Source: Furcasterigmium furcatum (Eukaryota; Ascomycota; Sordariomycetes; Glomerellales; Plectosphaerellaceae). Taken from it: a stretch of 64,000 nucleotides of DNA. The notes under the pieces were generated by a model. The model was not told where the DNA came from. It saw only the letters and a list, made by a program, of their open reading frames with translations, and made no database searches. How positions within the stretch are numbered: the stretch's first letter is position 1; each line of letters begins with the position of its first letter. Of this stretch, positions 12,498 through 23,862 are shown piece after piece. The DNA lies in contig BCIA01000003.1 in assembly GCA_001599815.1 (NCBI GenBank), forward strand, positions 3,100,001-3,164,000, read 5' to 3'. Both the position numbers and the translations under genes were made by a program.

Positions 12498-15400
12498 TCA
12501 TGCGCCGGTGCCCCTGTCCTTCTTCTTCGACTCGTCAATCTCCTCTCCCAGCTCCTCGGGCTTCCGGGGGTCGACGTAGGCAGAGAGCCTCTGGTCGCCC
12601 CAGCGCGCTCCGACGGTGACCCAGACCATCTTGCTGGGGATGTTGACGTTGACAGTCTCGCGGTAGCCGGTCCAGCGCATACGGCCCTCACGGTCCATGG
12701 CACTGTTGCCGAGGCCGCCGTTCACGTTCCACTCCTTGACGACGTTCTTGATGAACTCGATCTTGCGGCGGAAGTCGTTGGCGGAAGGTATGCCCTGGAA
12801 CTCGGCGGGGATCTCGGGGCGACGGCGGGACGTGGTGGTGGTGCGGCCGGCACGCAGGGTCGCCGGCTTGGACTGGAAGTTGAGCAACGTCTGCAAGGGG
12901 TAAGAGAGCATCGCGCGGTCGTCGAGGGCGTTGGCGCCGAGTGTTCCGGTCGTGGCGAGAGCCTCTGCCGCATCCTGGGGCAGGTGCCAGAAGTGACACC
13001 AAGTTCCGGCGGCATTGAGGACGATCTTGGTGTGATCAGGGAAGTTGAACTGGAGGTCATGTTAGCTTGACGAACGCGAGAATTGTAGAGAAGACCATAC
13101 CTGGAGATGGCCATCGCAGAAGACCCAGCAGCCGACATCACCGAATCTCTGGTAGAAGGTAACGAGGTCAGAGGGCTGAGCCGCGGTATCAGCAAGACTG
13201 GGCTGCTGGGTGGCGTTGTCCTCTGAGGGAACCGTCTCGTCCCGGCCATAGGCGATCATGTAGTTGGCGAACTTCTTCCACAGGATCACACGCTCTCTCT
13301 TCCTGTGCTCAAACACGTCCTTGCCCGGGTTCAGCTTGCCAGGCGTACCATCCTCTGCGACGGGCACACGGAACTGACTGGCCGGCACACTGACCCAGTT
13401 CAAGCCTGCCTCGCCATTGTTCTCGTAGAAGTTGATGCCCTCATTAGGAGGAATAGGCTGATGCCTCTCCGCGTAGTTCTCATCCTGTCGTCGCTCGATG
13501 TGCCTCTCGGCATTGCGCACGAGCATGCAGGCACTGGGAAGAGTGGCTGTCTTGCCGTTCTCCGTAGTCGGGATATCCCGAAGAACGCATCCGACACCTC
13601 CGTCGTTGAGGATGTAACCCAGTCCGAACTTGTTGGTATAGTCCACCCATTTCACAACAACCTGGGGATGAGCCGGAGCCTTGTCCTTGGCCGAGATGAT
13701 AGCCATGGTCCGGGCGTTCAAGGCGCGCTCGAGCTCGGCCTGCAGTCTACGCAGCCTCTCCAGGATCGCATCAGGTTGCGAGTCAACAACCGCTTGGGGA
13801 GACTCGGAGGGGCTGAACAGCGTCGTGCCATTAGTGCTCTTGCTTGAAGTGCTGCGCATCGTTCCCGACGAGCTGGAGGTAGATAGCACATCCTTTGTCG
13901 TCGGCAGGGCTGAGGTAGACTGCGACTTAGGCAGCGGTGCTCTCCTAGTGGTTGCGCTCTTCTTCTGCAGCGGCTCCTCGACCGTCTCGGCCAGAGGCTC
14001 CGTGGCAGTGTATTGCCTGATAGTCTTCGGCCGGGTGGGAACGGCTTGGCCAGTGGAAACAACTGCGTCAGAGGTCGGTCTTGCTCGGACGGAAGAGGAC
14101 AGACCAGCGGGTCGTCCCTGTGCCCGTTGCTGGGCGGCAAAGCTCTGGGGCGGCGCCCTCAAAAGGCCGGTAGGTGCCGTCTGGGATGTCGGGAGCTGTC
14201 CTCCCTCGGGCCTCGAGCGCAGGGTCAAGGTGTCCTGCGGGCTGGCTCGAGTCTGTTGTTTCTCCTTCAACCATTCATCGAAGGGGCGGTAGACAACGTC
14301 ATCAGCCAGGGGGATGGCCGGGGTCAGTCCAGCCTTCTCCTCCGCGGCCATCTCCTTCCAGGTGTGCCCATGAATGACCTGGTGGCTTGTCCAGGGACCA
14401 ACATTGCAGTCCTTGCAAATCGTGCGCAGGTTCTTCATGGTAGTGGTCTGAAGCTCCGGGGTCATGCGGTTCGCCCAGAAAGATGGCTCGTCAGGCGGCA
14501 GGGTGAGAAGCTTGGTAGACATGTCAGCCTGGACCGGCATGTAGCCGCAGGCGAAGAAGGGATGTTGCACAATGTCGTCGGGATCTGGCCGCCTGTCGGC
14601 GTCTTCGAGCATGGTTGCAACCAGGTCCTTCGCTTCCGCGCTGATGTACTTGTGCGTCTCCTCGGGGATGGGCCAATCGTAGTCTCTCTCTTTGGCCCGG
14701 CGATAGATCTCTTCGGTGCTGGTGGACTGGAAAGGAGGCTTTGATGTGAGCATGGCGAACATGATGATACCCAAGCTCCAGATATCGACCATGTGGTCGT
14801 GGCCCTGTCTGCCCTTCTCCAGGATCTCGGGGGCAATGTAGTTGGGCGTTCCACAGAGCGTTGTGCGTCGAATGGTCTGCATGTCCTTGCCGGTAACAAC
14901 CAGAGCAGCGAGACCAAAATCGCCAACCTTGGCATTCATCTGGCGGTCCAAGAAAATGTTGCCCATCTTCAGATCTCGGTGAATGATGCCCTTGCTGTGC
15001 ATGTACTTGATGGCTCCGGCGACCTGGACGGAGTAGAAGCGGACCTCTGGCTCTGTCAAACCCTTCCGTCTCTTGACCATGTCCATGAGCGAGCCGTTGG
15101 GGCACAGCTCAAGTACCAGGTAGGTGCACTCCTTGAACGAGAATGCGCGGAAGAACTGGACGATGTTTCGTTGCCTCATCTTTGAGTGGATTTGCAGCTC
15201 GGTTTGGAACTGAACCAAAGGTCAGTGACTGCGAGGGATGATGGAGGGGGAGGACGACCAACCTTCTGCTGCATCTTGAGAGGCATCTGGCTCTTGACAA
15301 CCTTCAGAGCGTACTTGTGCCTCGTGGGCATCAGGTACCCTTGGTAGCAAATGGCAAATCCACCCTTGCCGAGCATCTTGCCGACTTGATAGAGGGCGCC

Positions 15401-15601
15401 ATCGGGACGGTCAATGCTCGGGGGCTCAGGGAGTTCCGCGGGGGGCGGGGGCGGATGGTCCTTCTCCTTGGTGGACTTGAGCTGAGCGACAGGCTTGGTC
15501 TTGAGCTCTGCCGCCTTGGGGGCCGCCCTCTTAGCATTGGCGTCGCGGGGGGATAGCGCCTCCATGTCGGCTCCCTCTTTCGGCATCAGTCGATGAGCCA
15601 T
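12498..15601 (-). CDS. Polo-like serine/threonine kinase (Cdc5/PLK1 family)
   Basis: Cell-cycle kinase acting in mitotic entry and exit and septation. Model: complement(join(12498..13049, 13101..15209, 15263..15601)), about 999 aa; introns of 51 and 53 nt. Kinase domain about 75-340: glycine loop GKGGFA, catalytic HRDLK (about 190), DFG, and activation segment TTLCGTPNYIAPE with the phosphorylatable Thr. A long variable linker follows, then two polo boxes. PB1 has KWVDYTNKFGLGY with the phosphopeptide-binding Trp at about 634. PB2, spanning the second junction, has FPDHTK whose His (about 822) and Lys (about 824) match the PLK1 phosphate pincer. All key residues are present, so it should be active. 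The start is uncertain: 15631, 15601 and 15565 are in-frame ATGs; the N-terminus before the kinase domain is Pro/Lys-rich. Divergent from the OPA3-like gene. Confidence 0.95.
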
Positions 15602-15631
15602 CGGGTGTCGATCGCAGGATATGTCGGGCAA

Positions 15632-16728
15632 CCGATTCTATGCCGTGGTCAGGGGACTGCCACGGGCAGGGAGACGGTCGAGGGTCGAGAAGCGGGATGT
15701 AGAGGAATGGCAGGAGGGGGAAGGGGGAGTCCTGAAGAAACTTGTCAGCGCAGGCTCCGAGATGAAGTGTACACCTCGTCCAGTGAGCATTGCCCAAGTG
15801 GGCGGGCACGAAGTGGAAGGTTTGGTCAGGTTCGGCACGACCAAAGGTATTGTTGGAAGTTGGAGCGATAGGGTCGTAAGTTTTCCATCTTGTTCGAGGC
15901 AACTGGCAACCTGGCACCTTCCGGTTTATATTTGTGCTGAAATGCTTAGTCGGCGCGGCTGGTGATGCGGCTTGGTGATACGACTTGGTGGTGGTGCGGC
16001 TTTGTGATGCAGCTCTGATGGTGATATGGCCTACTTGGATGCGCTGAGTCGGTGGTGCCAAAGCCGTTGTGACAGTTGGTCGTCGATGCGTCGCTGTCGA
16101 AGATGCTATGCATCTGCTCGCCGGGACCTCCGGTGGTCGGTCGCCTAGTGCACTCCGATGGCACTCTCGATGTCGCGTGTTTCCCAGTCATAGCCCCCAT
16201 CCAACACGCCCCAGCCATCCAAGAGCAGAAGAAAGCTGTAGTACTTACAGAGACACTGAGCAGAGCATAGGGGAGGCGGCATAAGAAGATGTACGGCGTC
16301 GCAATCGATACTGCTGCAATAACTTTTTGGGCACCAAACAGCAGAAGGCTAATGCAACAAAGCCAGACGCTTCCGTGATGACCGAAGAGCGAAGCGGTGG
16401 CGGACTGTCACGATGTGGTCGGGGTTGGGTGCGGTGAGCCCTCGGATGTCGTGCAAATTGGTGGTCCAAGTCCCCGTGTTGACTTCTGCAGTGATCAATG
16501 TTATGGTTGCTGTGGGAACAATGCGCCAAGTGTGCAGCGGCGCGCCTATTGGATGTTCTCACCGAGCGTCCGGCGGCCCACTCCCTCGCCGACGGGAGTG
16601 CCTGAACGGCCCCTCCGTGTTACACCGAGTCGCTCACCGAGACCGGGCGCTAGCCAGGCACACCTCCGACCTCCACGGACGTTCCGGCACTTTGCAGAAA
16701 CAACATCTCAGTCACTCAACAGCCAGAT
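15632..16728. other. Divergent promoter region, Polo-like kinase / OPA3-like gene
   Basis: About 1.1 kb between two divergent starts. No supported coding frame. Contains an inverted CCAAT box at 16548-16552. Confidence 0.5.
16548..16552 (-). promoter_or_regulatory. Inverted CCAAT box (ATTGG)
   Basis: ATTGG within GCCTATTGGATG, 177 bp upstream of the OPA3-like start. CCAAT sites at this distance are classic targets of the CBC/HAP complex in filamentous fungi, but a single pentamer is weak evidence. Confidence 0.3.
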
Positions 16729-17493
16729 ATGGTGCCGCTACCCCTCTTCAAGCTCGCCGCGCTCTTTGTGCGGCACATCTCCAAGTATGGTGCAGTAAGT
16801 GTCTTCTCCATGGCTGCCTTTCCGCCTCCTTCCAGCTCTAACAGAATCGCTGGGCAGAATCAAATCAAGGCCCAGGCCCATGAACACCCGCGATTCCGAG
16901 CCGTCGCCGCGCGATATGGCCAGGCAATACACCAGCTGAATATGCGAGCGAATGTCGCATTGTTACGGAACCCACTGGCAGAAATTCAGGCCAAGGAGAA
17001 GGCCGAAGCAGCAACGGCGCTGACAAAGGAGGAATACGAGAAAGAGCAGGAAAGGAAGCGAAAAGCCGCGGCAAAGGAACACGATGCAAAGGAAGAAGCC
17101 AGGGCAAAGGCCTCCAGCACAAGACCGGGTCATTTTAGGATTTTCACGTCGCAGACTATCTGGCGACGCAAGTTCAGGCCGCTCCCTGAAGCCAAGGCTG
17201 TCGACCTTTTCGCAGATGTGGTGGGCGATGCCTTTATCCTCGGCGTCGCGGGCGGCCTCATCATCTACGAATCTTGGAAGGCACTGCAGAAGCCAGACAA
17301 GAATCTCGACCGCATCAAGGAGCTGGATGATCGGTTCAGCGAGTTGGAGAGGCGAGAAGACGCTCTGGAGAAGGAGGAGGCAAAGCTCATGGCCAAGGTC
17401 TCGGTGTTGGAGGAGGCTTTGAGGGCTTTGCGCGATCCAAAGACAAAACGGCCTCTGCTCCCGTCCTTGGAGCCGGCACCGACTGCCTCCTGA
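16729..17493 (+). CDS. OPA3-like mitochondrial protein
   Basis: Family of small mitochondrial proteins related to human OPA3 (optic atrophy 3); the molecular role is not settled, with links to mitochondrial morphology and membrane homeostasis. Model: join(16729..16794, 16858..17493), 233 aa; the 63-nt intron has a GTAAGT donor, CTCTAAC branch and GGGCAG acceptor. The N-terminus MVPLPLFKLAAL followed by an RHISK motif matches the family's targeting signature. A conserved segment with a membrane-like stretch (VGDAFILGVAGGLIIYE) lies near 160-180. Between them is a Lys/Glu/Ala-rich charged insertion (about 70-125), and the C-terminus is a coiled coil rich in E, K and L (about 190-225). Without splicing the frame stays open but inserts unrelated residues, so the intron is favoured by conservation rather than by a stop. 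Confidence 0.88.
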   Translation: MVPLPLFKLAALFVRHISKYGAVSVFSMAAFPPPSSSNRIAGQNQIKAQAHEHPRFRAVAARYGQAIHQLNMRANVALLRNPLAEIQAKEKAEAATALTKEEYEKEQERKRKAAAKEHDAKEEARAKASSTRPGHFRIFTSQTIWRRKFRPLPEAKAVDLFADVVGDAFILGVAGGLIIYESWKALQKPDKNLDRIKELDDRFSELERREDALEKEEAKLMAKVSVLEEALRALRDPKTKRPLLPSLEPAPTAS

Positions 17494-18023
17494 GTCTGCC
17501 TGCCTTCCCTTCACTGTACCATATGACGGATACCTCGCGAGGCCGTCGACGACTCATGACCTGGTTTTCATACTCACGCAGGGCGGGTGGTGGAGACCCG
17601 CATATGTACTACTATTATTGCCTCGTAAACCGCGAGGAATCTATAGACAGCTTTCGCCAGGGGCAGGCCAGGGAAAGAAAGGGCAGGCAGCGAGGACTTC
17701 AACTCATCTCTCATAGACTTGGCCGAGGCAGGCAGCGAGGACTTCAACTCATCTCTCATAGACTTGGCCGAGGCAGGCAGCTCAACGCAGCCCTCTTCCT
17801 ACATGCAAACCGTTCCACACAACTCTTCCAAGTATCTCTTCCACTCTCGTCTCGGAACAACCGTTTCCCTCCCCCTTTCAATCCTGTCTTCAAGTACGGT
17901 CCACAAACTCTTCGACGTTGTCGTACACAGAACACCAACTCTTCCCCGGTGTCTGTTTGATTATTTCTGTCTTCACATACCCATCATCCTGATCCACAAA
18001 CTGCTTCCTGAATATCGGACATC
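17494..18023. other. Intergenic/leader region with tandem duplication
   Basis: Covers the 3' flank of the OPA3-like gene and the pyrimidine-rich leader of the 18.0-kb gene. Holds the 45-bp tandem repeat at 17691-17780. No supported CDS. Confidence 0.5.
17691..17780 (+). repeat. Perfect tandem duplication, 2 x 45 bp
   Basis: Two identical adjacent 45-bp copies (17691-17735 and 17736-17780), each starting CGAGGACTTC and ending GAGGCAGGCAG. An extra half-motif GCAGGCAG lies just before copy 1. The unit is divisible by three and is stop-free in at least two frames. It lies 245 bp upstream of the ATG at 18024, probably in its leader or promoter. Confidence 0.97.
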
Positions 18024-18859
18024 ATGCCCACTGGCACTATCACCAAGCTCCCGGCCAAGTTCGACTTCGGCCTCCCCAAGCGCCCCGAGCTCGTCGAGGC
18101 CGTTGCCCAGCTCCGCGCTCACAAGATCGTCAAGTACAAGCGTAAGCCGACCGCTTTGCCTCTTCTTCGTCCTCATGGAAAACCATGTGCTGACATGTCC
18201 GTCCCAGGTGCCAAGCTCAGGACCCACGATATCGAGTTCAACCTCATCCCCACCGAGGAGCAGGCCAGGAACAAAGAAGTGGGCACGCTTTTCCGTGCTC
18301 TGATCATCCTGCGCAAAGACATCGGGCCCCAGGTCTGGGATCGCGTCAACCAGCTCGTCGAGGCCAGCGGCGGCCAGAACTGCTGCGTCTACATCATCAC
18401 CGGCAGGATTGCCCCCGATGACACCCACGAAGATCTCATCCAGTTCGACGAGGAGTAAGTGGCCATCCGACTGATCGTCCCAGCAGACCGAATCACTAAC
18501 ATCGATCCACCAGCCTTCTCAAGATCAAGCCCGGCCCCGTCTGCGCCATGCCCTGCGCCAACCTCGCCGAGATCGGAAACGGCGTCATGACCATGCACCG
18601 CAGGTTCCACGTCCTTATCGACAAGGTCGAGCGGTTCGAGGCCGATCCTCGCGTGGCGTACGAGAACTTCCTCCGTATTGCGAACCCGAACCGCGAGATT
18701 CCCCAGGCCAAGGTCGACCAGCTCCTGGCCATGGCCCCCACCATCCCAGCCCTCATGCGCATCGCGGCGACTGAGGAGGGCAAGATGGCGCTCAAGCGCC
18801 TCCTGGGCAATTACACGGGTGCCCGTATGGGCGCTCTCCTCGACCGCGGCAGGATCTGA
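18024..18859 (+). CDS. Unrecognised 236-aa fungal protein
   Basis: I do not recognise the family. Model: join(18024..18141, 18208..18454, 18514..18859); introns of 66 nt (GTAAGC...CCCAG) and 59 nt (GTAAGT, CACTAAC branch, CACCAG). Both junctions keep one frame, and the second removes an in-frame TAA that would end the protein at FDEE. Codon use is strongly biased to C-ending codons, as in well-expressed neighbours. The protein looks globular and mixed alpha/beta: a charged N-terminal part, Cys-Cys and Cys-x-x-x-Cys pairs (NCC near 104, CAMPC near 137), and a helical C-terminus rich in Ala, Leu and Arg ending LLDRGRI. No signal peptide or membrane segment. Start context ATCATGCCC is acceptable and no longer frame is available. 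Confidence 0.85.
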
Positions 18860-21800
18860 AGAAGGCGGCTGGCTTTCCGTCAGGGAAGGGATGAAATGGT
18901 TCGGTTATTGGGGGCACTATTATGAAGAAGAGTCTTTTGTTTTGCTACGTGGTTACGGTATCTTCTCAGCGGGCGTGTGATCTGCTCATATGACGCAATG
19001 GGATAACAATTCGGCTACTGGCCATATTTGTGACCGCATCAGACGTTGCCCACCCCGAGAGTGGTGTTCAGGGGTAGACTCACTGATGAGGCAGATGACT
19101 TGGCGGTCCTTCCGACGCGAAGGTTTTATTATACGGGTCGTCTTCGATGATCCAGCATGTACTCGAACAAGCCAGCCGACGTAGTAGAAGGTCGTCTCTA
19201 GACCTCATGGCTACCTCATGAGTCACCTCTGGTCTAGAATTCTGGCTCCTTCGACGTCCAGAAGATACAAAGGTTGGACTATGGGTGGTATGGCCGCGGT
19301 ACTACGGGTAGAAGAGAGTCTTCAGATTCAAGTTCATTGCGTAAGCAGCGTGTAAACCCTACTTGAAAGGCTCGTCCGCCTTTGCATAGCGCAGCTTAGG
19401 GCACCTACGCCGCGTTGTCTCTGTCAGCTCCGCGGTGAGGAGCGCTGGGTCAATTATGAGACGAGGAGTTGATAGATGGTTTTATAAGAAAGTACGCAAC
19501 CCAAGGAGAGAGACGGGGATACTTTCAGAGCAGCTTGGGAGCATTTCCCCTCCGAACCACGTTGCACAAGCTGCGTTTGCCTGCAACATGCGCATCATTG
19601 CATCAGGCACGTGATAATTCCAGGCCAGGACTGACAGAGAATCAAGCGATGTCACATCTTTAGAGAGTAAACCACTCTCCTGTGATGGTACGTGCGCCAA
19701 GAACTATACCTCTGGCATCTGCTGAATGGCCATCACATCCATGGGTCGAATCACGAGTCACGCTGACAGCTCAGGCCATCACTCAGGTGAGATTCCTTCG
19801 GTCATATCACCTCAACCAAGATCTCGGACATCCTCCAGACTGCCGAGAGCAGTTTAGTTAGTCCCTCCACCCAGCCATCCGATCCAAGGTCACATCCATG
19901 GACTGGGAGGATGCACACCGCAGAATGATTGCCTCCAGAGCTCCGCCTGCAACGCCCAATGGCATGGACGGTTGAGCCGCCGGGGAAAATAAGGTTGTGG
20001 GTACCTGTTCCCGATGTGGTGTGGTGAGTTGTGACGGGGATCTTGGTGTTCTTTTTTTATCCTGCATCACCAGCCACTCGACACCCAGTCCGCCTCCCCG
20101 CCAATCCCATCATGCACTGCACCCGGGACCGAAGTGTGCTCGCAACGCTCCAAGCGACGCGGCGTTCCTACTTCAGGAAGTCATGCCCTCCGCGGGTCCC
20201 CTTGGCCCAGAAACTATCGAATGTTCATCACGTTGAAAGGTGCGCCATTTCAGGTCGTCATCTGGACGGATGTGAGCCGGAATGGGCTCACCGCTAATGA
20301 GCCTGTGACGGTCACTCTGACCCGCAGGAAGGCAACACATGATACAGCTGACAGGCAGATTGACACTGACAGGTTGCCTCCGCAAGATCCGGAGGTGGAA
20401 TGCTTGTCCGGCCTGTGATGGAGGCTTCTATTTGGGGGTCTGTGGCTTCTTTCTGGGCGTCCTGTCTGTGTCTGCCATCCCAACGCTGGCCGTTTGAGGG
20501 GAACGGGAGTTGGTGGCGGTGCTGTCGCAGGTGTAAAAACGAATGCGACTCCAAAAAAGATCAGATAGCGCGGGCAGTCGAGGGGGCCTATAGTATCATA
20601 TATGTACTTGCACGGCCAGCGGTCTGAGCACAGGACACCCTGCGTGTCAAAGCCATCCGTTGGTCGCGCTGATCTTTTGACAAGTTGGCCGGGTCCCAGA
20701 TGCGACCCGTTCTTTCAGCTGACAGCACCTCCGGTATGTATGAGTTGAGACGGGCGGGCTTGTTGGGTCGTCCCCATCCGCTGCGAGGCAGAGTTCATGC
20801 GGTGGCTCGACAAAGGTGGCTGCGTCCACCCGGCCAGCGGTTCAAGGGGTCGCGGTGAAGACGTTGCAACCGGTGGGCTGGGTGCGGCTCCAGCGACTCA
20901 ATTGGTGCTATGTGCATTCGTTCCCACCATCGACGACCGGGACTTCGAGGTGCCGCCGTCGATCACGCTCGACTCCTGGTCGGGAGACCCATTCTCGCGC
21001 AGGCAAGTTGGTTTCCTGCTCGTCGCTGGGGCGCGGCGAGCAGAAGGGAGTGAGTGCTTCACTGCTTGCAAACTTTACCGGTGGTCCTAGCGACCCCTGT
21101 CGTGGTGGTGACGGGGACGGTGTCGCTCTGCCACTCTTGTCAAACAAGTCGTGCTTCAGCCATGGCAACGTAAAACTCGACCGTGTCGGAGAGGCGGACT
21201 GGACTGATCTACCGTCTCAAAAGATGGGATGGCGTTGAGCCGAGCAGCGCCCACGGACATCCATGATGCTTTGCCAGTAATTATTGCTTGGGGTGCTTCT
21301 TAGTAGGCAGGCCGTGATGCTCGACCGTTGCGACTCTTCAGTTGAACATGGGTTCGCACATCCCGGGTAGTGTGTCGCGGTGCGATGGCGGCCAAGATCC
21401 CGAGCCCCAAGCCGGCAGCTCTTCGTACCATGGTTCTGGGGACGAATCGTACGGACTCTGGCCACAAGTTGGACGCATCGACTGATCGACGCTCGAACAA
21501 CATCTGTCAGATATACTGTAGCGAGCGTCGTCCCAGGGAATTCTTTATCTTCAGGTGAAGGAAACATCCGTAACTGGCTGGGTACCAGAGAAACGCTGTG
21601 GCACCTCAGCCATCAGCAGGACATCCCGGCTTCCCTACCTCGAGGCCCCCGCAGTGGGCCAACCCGACTTCCCTTTCAGGCCCAAACCCCTGGCGGGATG
21701 TTACAAGGGGGCAGCGGCAAGGGCCATCATTGGCTTCTCCCCCATCTCTAACCGCCCACGGCTCGCCAATCACACCCGCCATCAGCATTTTGCCCTGTCT

Positions 21801-23313
21801 CCTCATGTTTCCCCAGCTCCGGCCGCTGGGTCTCGCAGTCTTCAACCTCCTCGCCCCTCCACCAAGGACGGCCACCGCGATGGGCCGGTACCGCCTCACT
21901 CGCCCGGCGCACACCACCCACTCACGTCTGCAGATATCACTCACGTCGTACCCCCCGGCCATGCTCAGGCTCTAGCGGCTGGGCACCTGTATGCAATCCT
22001 GCCACTCGTGCTCGAAGAGCCGCCCAGCGGGCACGTCGACCCGTGTGACCAGTGACCACTGCCAGGCCCGGCGCCAAAGAGAATCAATATTCCTGCATGT
22101 CGAATGCACTGGGCTCTCGGCCGGCGTGGCGGCCGGTCTAGGGAGATTCCTGCAAGCTGGGCCGCCCCCATATCGACCATCCATGTTCCATGCGCCATGT
22201 GCCTGGCCTGGTCCTGTCTTCCCGTCTCTGCGTCTCTTAAAACACATATCGCCGCTTGGTGCCCATCGTCGACCCCCCCCTTGCTCCCCCTCCCCCTTCT
22301 TCACCATCGAACCCTCGACCTCACCACCGGAATCCGCTGCTCCCTGACAGCCGCTCTGTCTGATCTTCAAACCAGGATTCATGCGAGGCCCGGAAACCTA
22401 AAGAAGCTCTGGACGAACAAGAGACGCAAAAACCCCACAAGCTGCGCACCGACCCGATCAAACCCTCGACACTCAACTCCACGACCTGCGACACACTACC
22501 GGCACTTGGAGACAGGACAGGGGCCCATACATACAAGCATCGCGACCCTCGCCCACTCTTCTCTTACACGCACACACAATGCCGCTCGGATGCCGCCTGT
22601 CATCATAGCAGATCGGACAACGAAAGCAACGTCAACTCAGAAACATCCGATCCTCGTCCGCTCCGTCCTACCCTGCTGACACGGGCCCTCGACCACACAA
22701 GCTTTTGCCTCGCCCCCAGCCCAGGGACGAGGCCTCTACCAACCCTGCGAACACATCCCAGACCGTTCTGGGACGTGCCCCAGAGACTTCAGACACCCAA
22801 GGCCGCCTTGTTCCTTGGTACCTCGTCTGTCTGGTCTAGTCTGGTCTCCCGCCCTCGCCCGTCCCGATATACATAACTCTATCCCTCCCGCCCCCCGACC
22901 TTGAGACGGTTCTCCTCTTCCTTTCCCTCCGCTCGCCAGCGCTGTGCACTTGCCTGTCGATAGCCTTCTTTAATATCGGCAACCCGTTGTTTACGACGTT
23001 CCCTTCTCTCCTTCCCCGCAGGTCCGGTACCTCTTTTCCTTCCTTTCTTGCTACGCGTTGGACGCTTCTACTTCGGCCGGGTGCTTGGATCTTTTACAGT
23101 CTGGGGGTTTGGCTTGGAGAAATCATTCTTTGCGCATCACCGACATCCCAGTCTCAGCTTCCGCCTTATTCGACTCTGCTGGCCATTCGAACAACTGGAA
23201 TCAGCAGCGCAATCCTCAAGCGGCACCGACAGGGCATCTCAGGCATCGCGGAGTAATCCAGACCACAATCCCAGAAAGAGAGAGGAAGAGAAGGTCGATC
23301 TGAATCAGGCATC
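18860..23313. other. Gene-poor stretch of 4.4 kb
   Basis: No supported gene. Frames in the first 2.5 kb are short and on both strands. From about 21.6 kb the DNA becomes rich in C and pyrimidines, with overlapping plus-strand frames of Pro/Ser/His/Arg composition (for example 22104-22679) typical of untranslated leader sequence. The right part probably belongs to the promoter and long leader of the gene at 23314. Confidence 0.55.
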
Positions 23314-23862
23314 ATGGGTCGTCTTATCAAGAACCACTGGGCTCGGCTCATCGTCATGACGGCCGCAGCGTGTAAGTCTCCTCCAGTCTCCCAATGTCTC
23401 GACAGCAGCAGACTAACAAGTACACACAGACCAAATGGGCGCCGCCGTCGAGGGCTTCTTCTGGCCCAAGATCTTCTGGGACTTCCTCACCAAGACCCTC
23501 GATCCCGCAGTGAAACCCTTCCCGATACTGCAAATCATCAATCTCATCATGGGATTCTTCATGTTCCTGCTCGACTGGCCCTGCCCGGGCATGGGCGGCT
23601 CCGTCCTGCACCGGAGCCTCGAGTTCCGCCTCGCCATCTTGCCCCTCTCGGGCCTGGCAGCCGCCCTCCTCTACCAGGCGACCAACGCCGCCATCTACTA
23701 CGTCGTTGCCCTCGTCGTGTACTTCTGGGCTTACAGCGAAGGAGAGGTGAGAATTGTTGGCTTCCTGGTGATGAGAATCTCCGACTGACTGAAATCCAGA
23801 TCATCTGCGCGAAGCCCTGGACTCTGCCTCAACGAGGACGCCCCGGCGCCTCGCGAGCATAG
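23314..23862 (+). CDS. Small conserved fungal multi-pass membrane protein, 145 aa
   Basis: Model: join(23314..23371, 23430..23746, 23800..23862); introns of 58 nt (GTAAGT, GACTAAC branch, CACAG) and 53 nt (GTGAGA, CTGAC branch, TCCAG). It begins MGRLIKNHWARLIVMTAAA and continues across the first junction with YQMGAAVEGFFWPKIFWDFL. From memory this resembles an uncharacterised membrane-protein family of filamentous ascomycetes. Hydrophobic segments lie near 45-65 (ILQIINLIMGFFMFLLDW), 80-97 and 100-118. A short basic tail follows YSEGE. No catalytic motif is visible. Omitting the last splice would give a frame ending ISD instead. Function unknown; probably an integral membrane protein. Confidence 0.85.
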   Translation: MGRLIKNHWARLIVMTAAACKSPPVSQCLDSSRLTSTHRPNGRRRRGLLLAQDLLGLPHQDPRSRSETLPDTANHQSHHGILHVPARLALPGHGRLRPAPEPRVPPRHLAPLGPGSRPPLPGDQRRHLLRRCPRRVLLGLQRRRGENCWLPGDENLRLTEIQIICAKPWTLPQRGRPGASRA

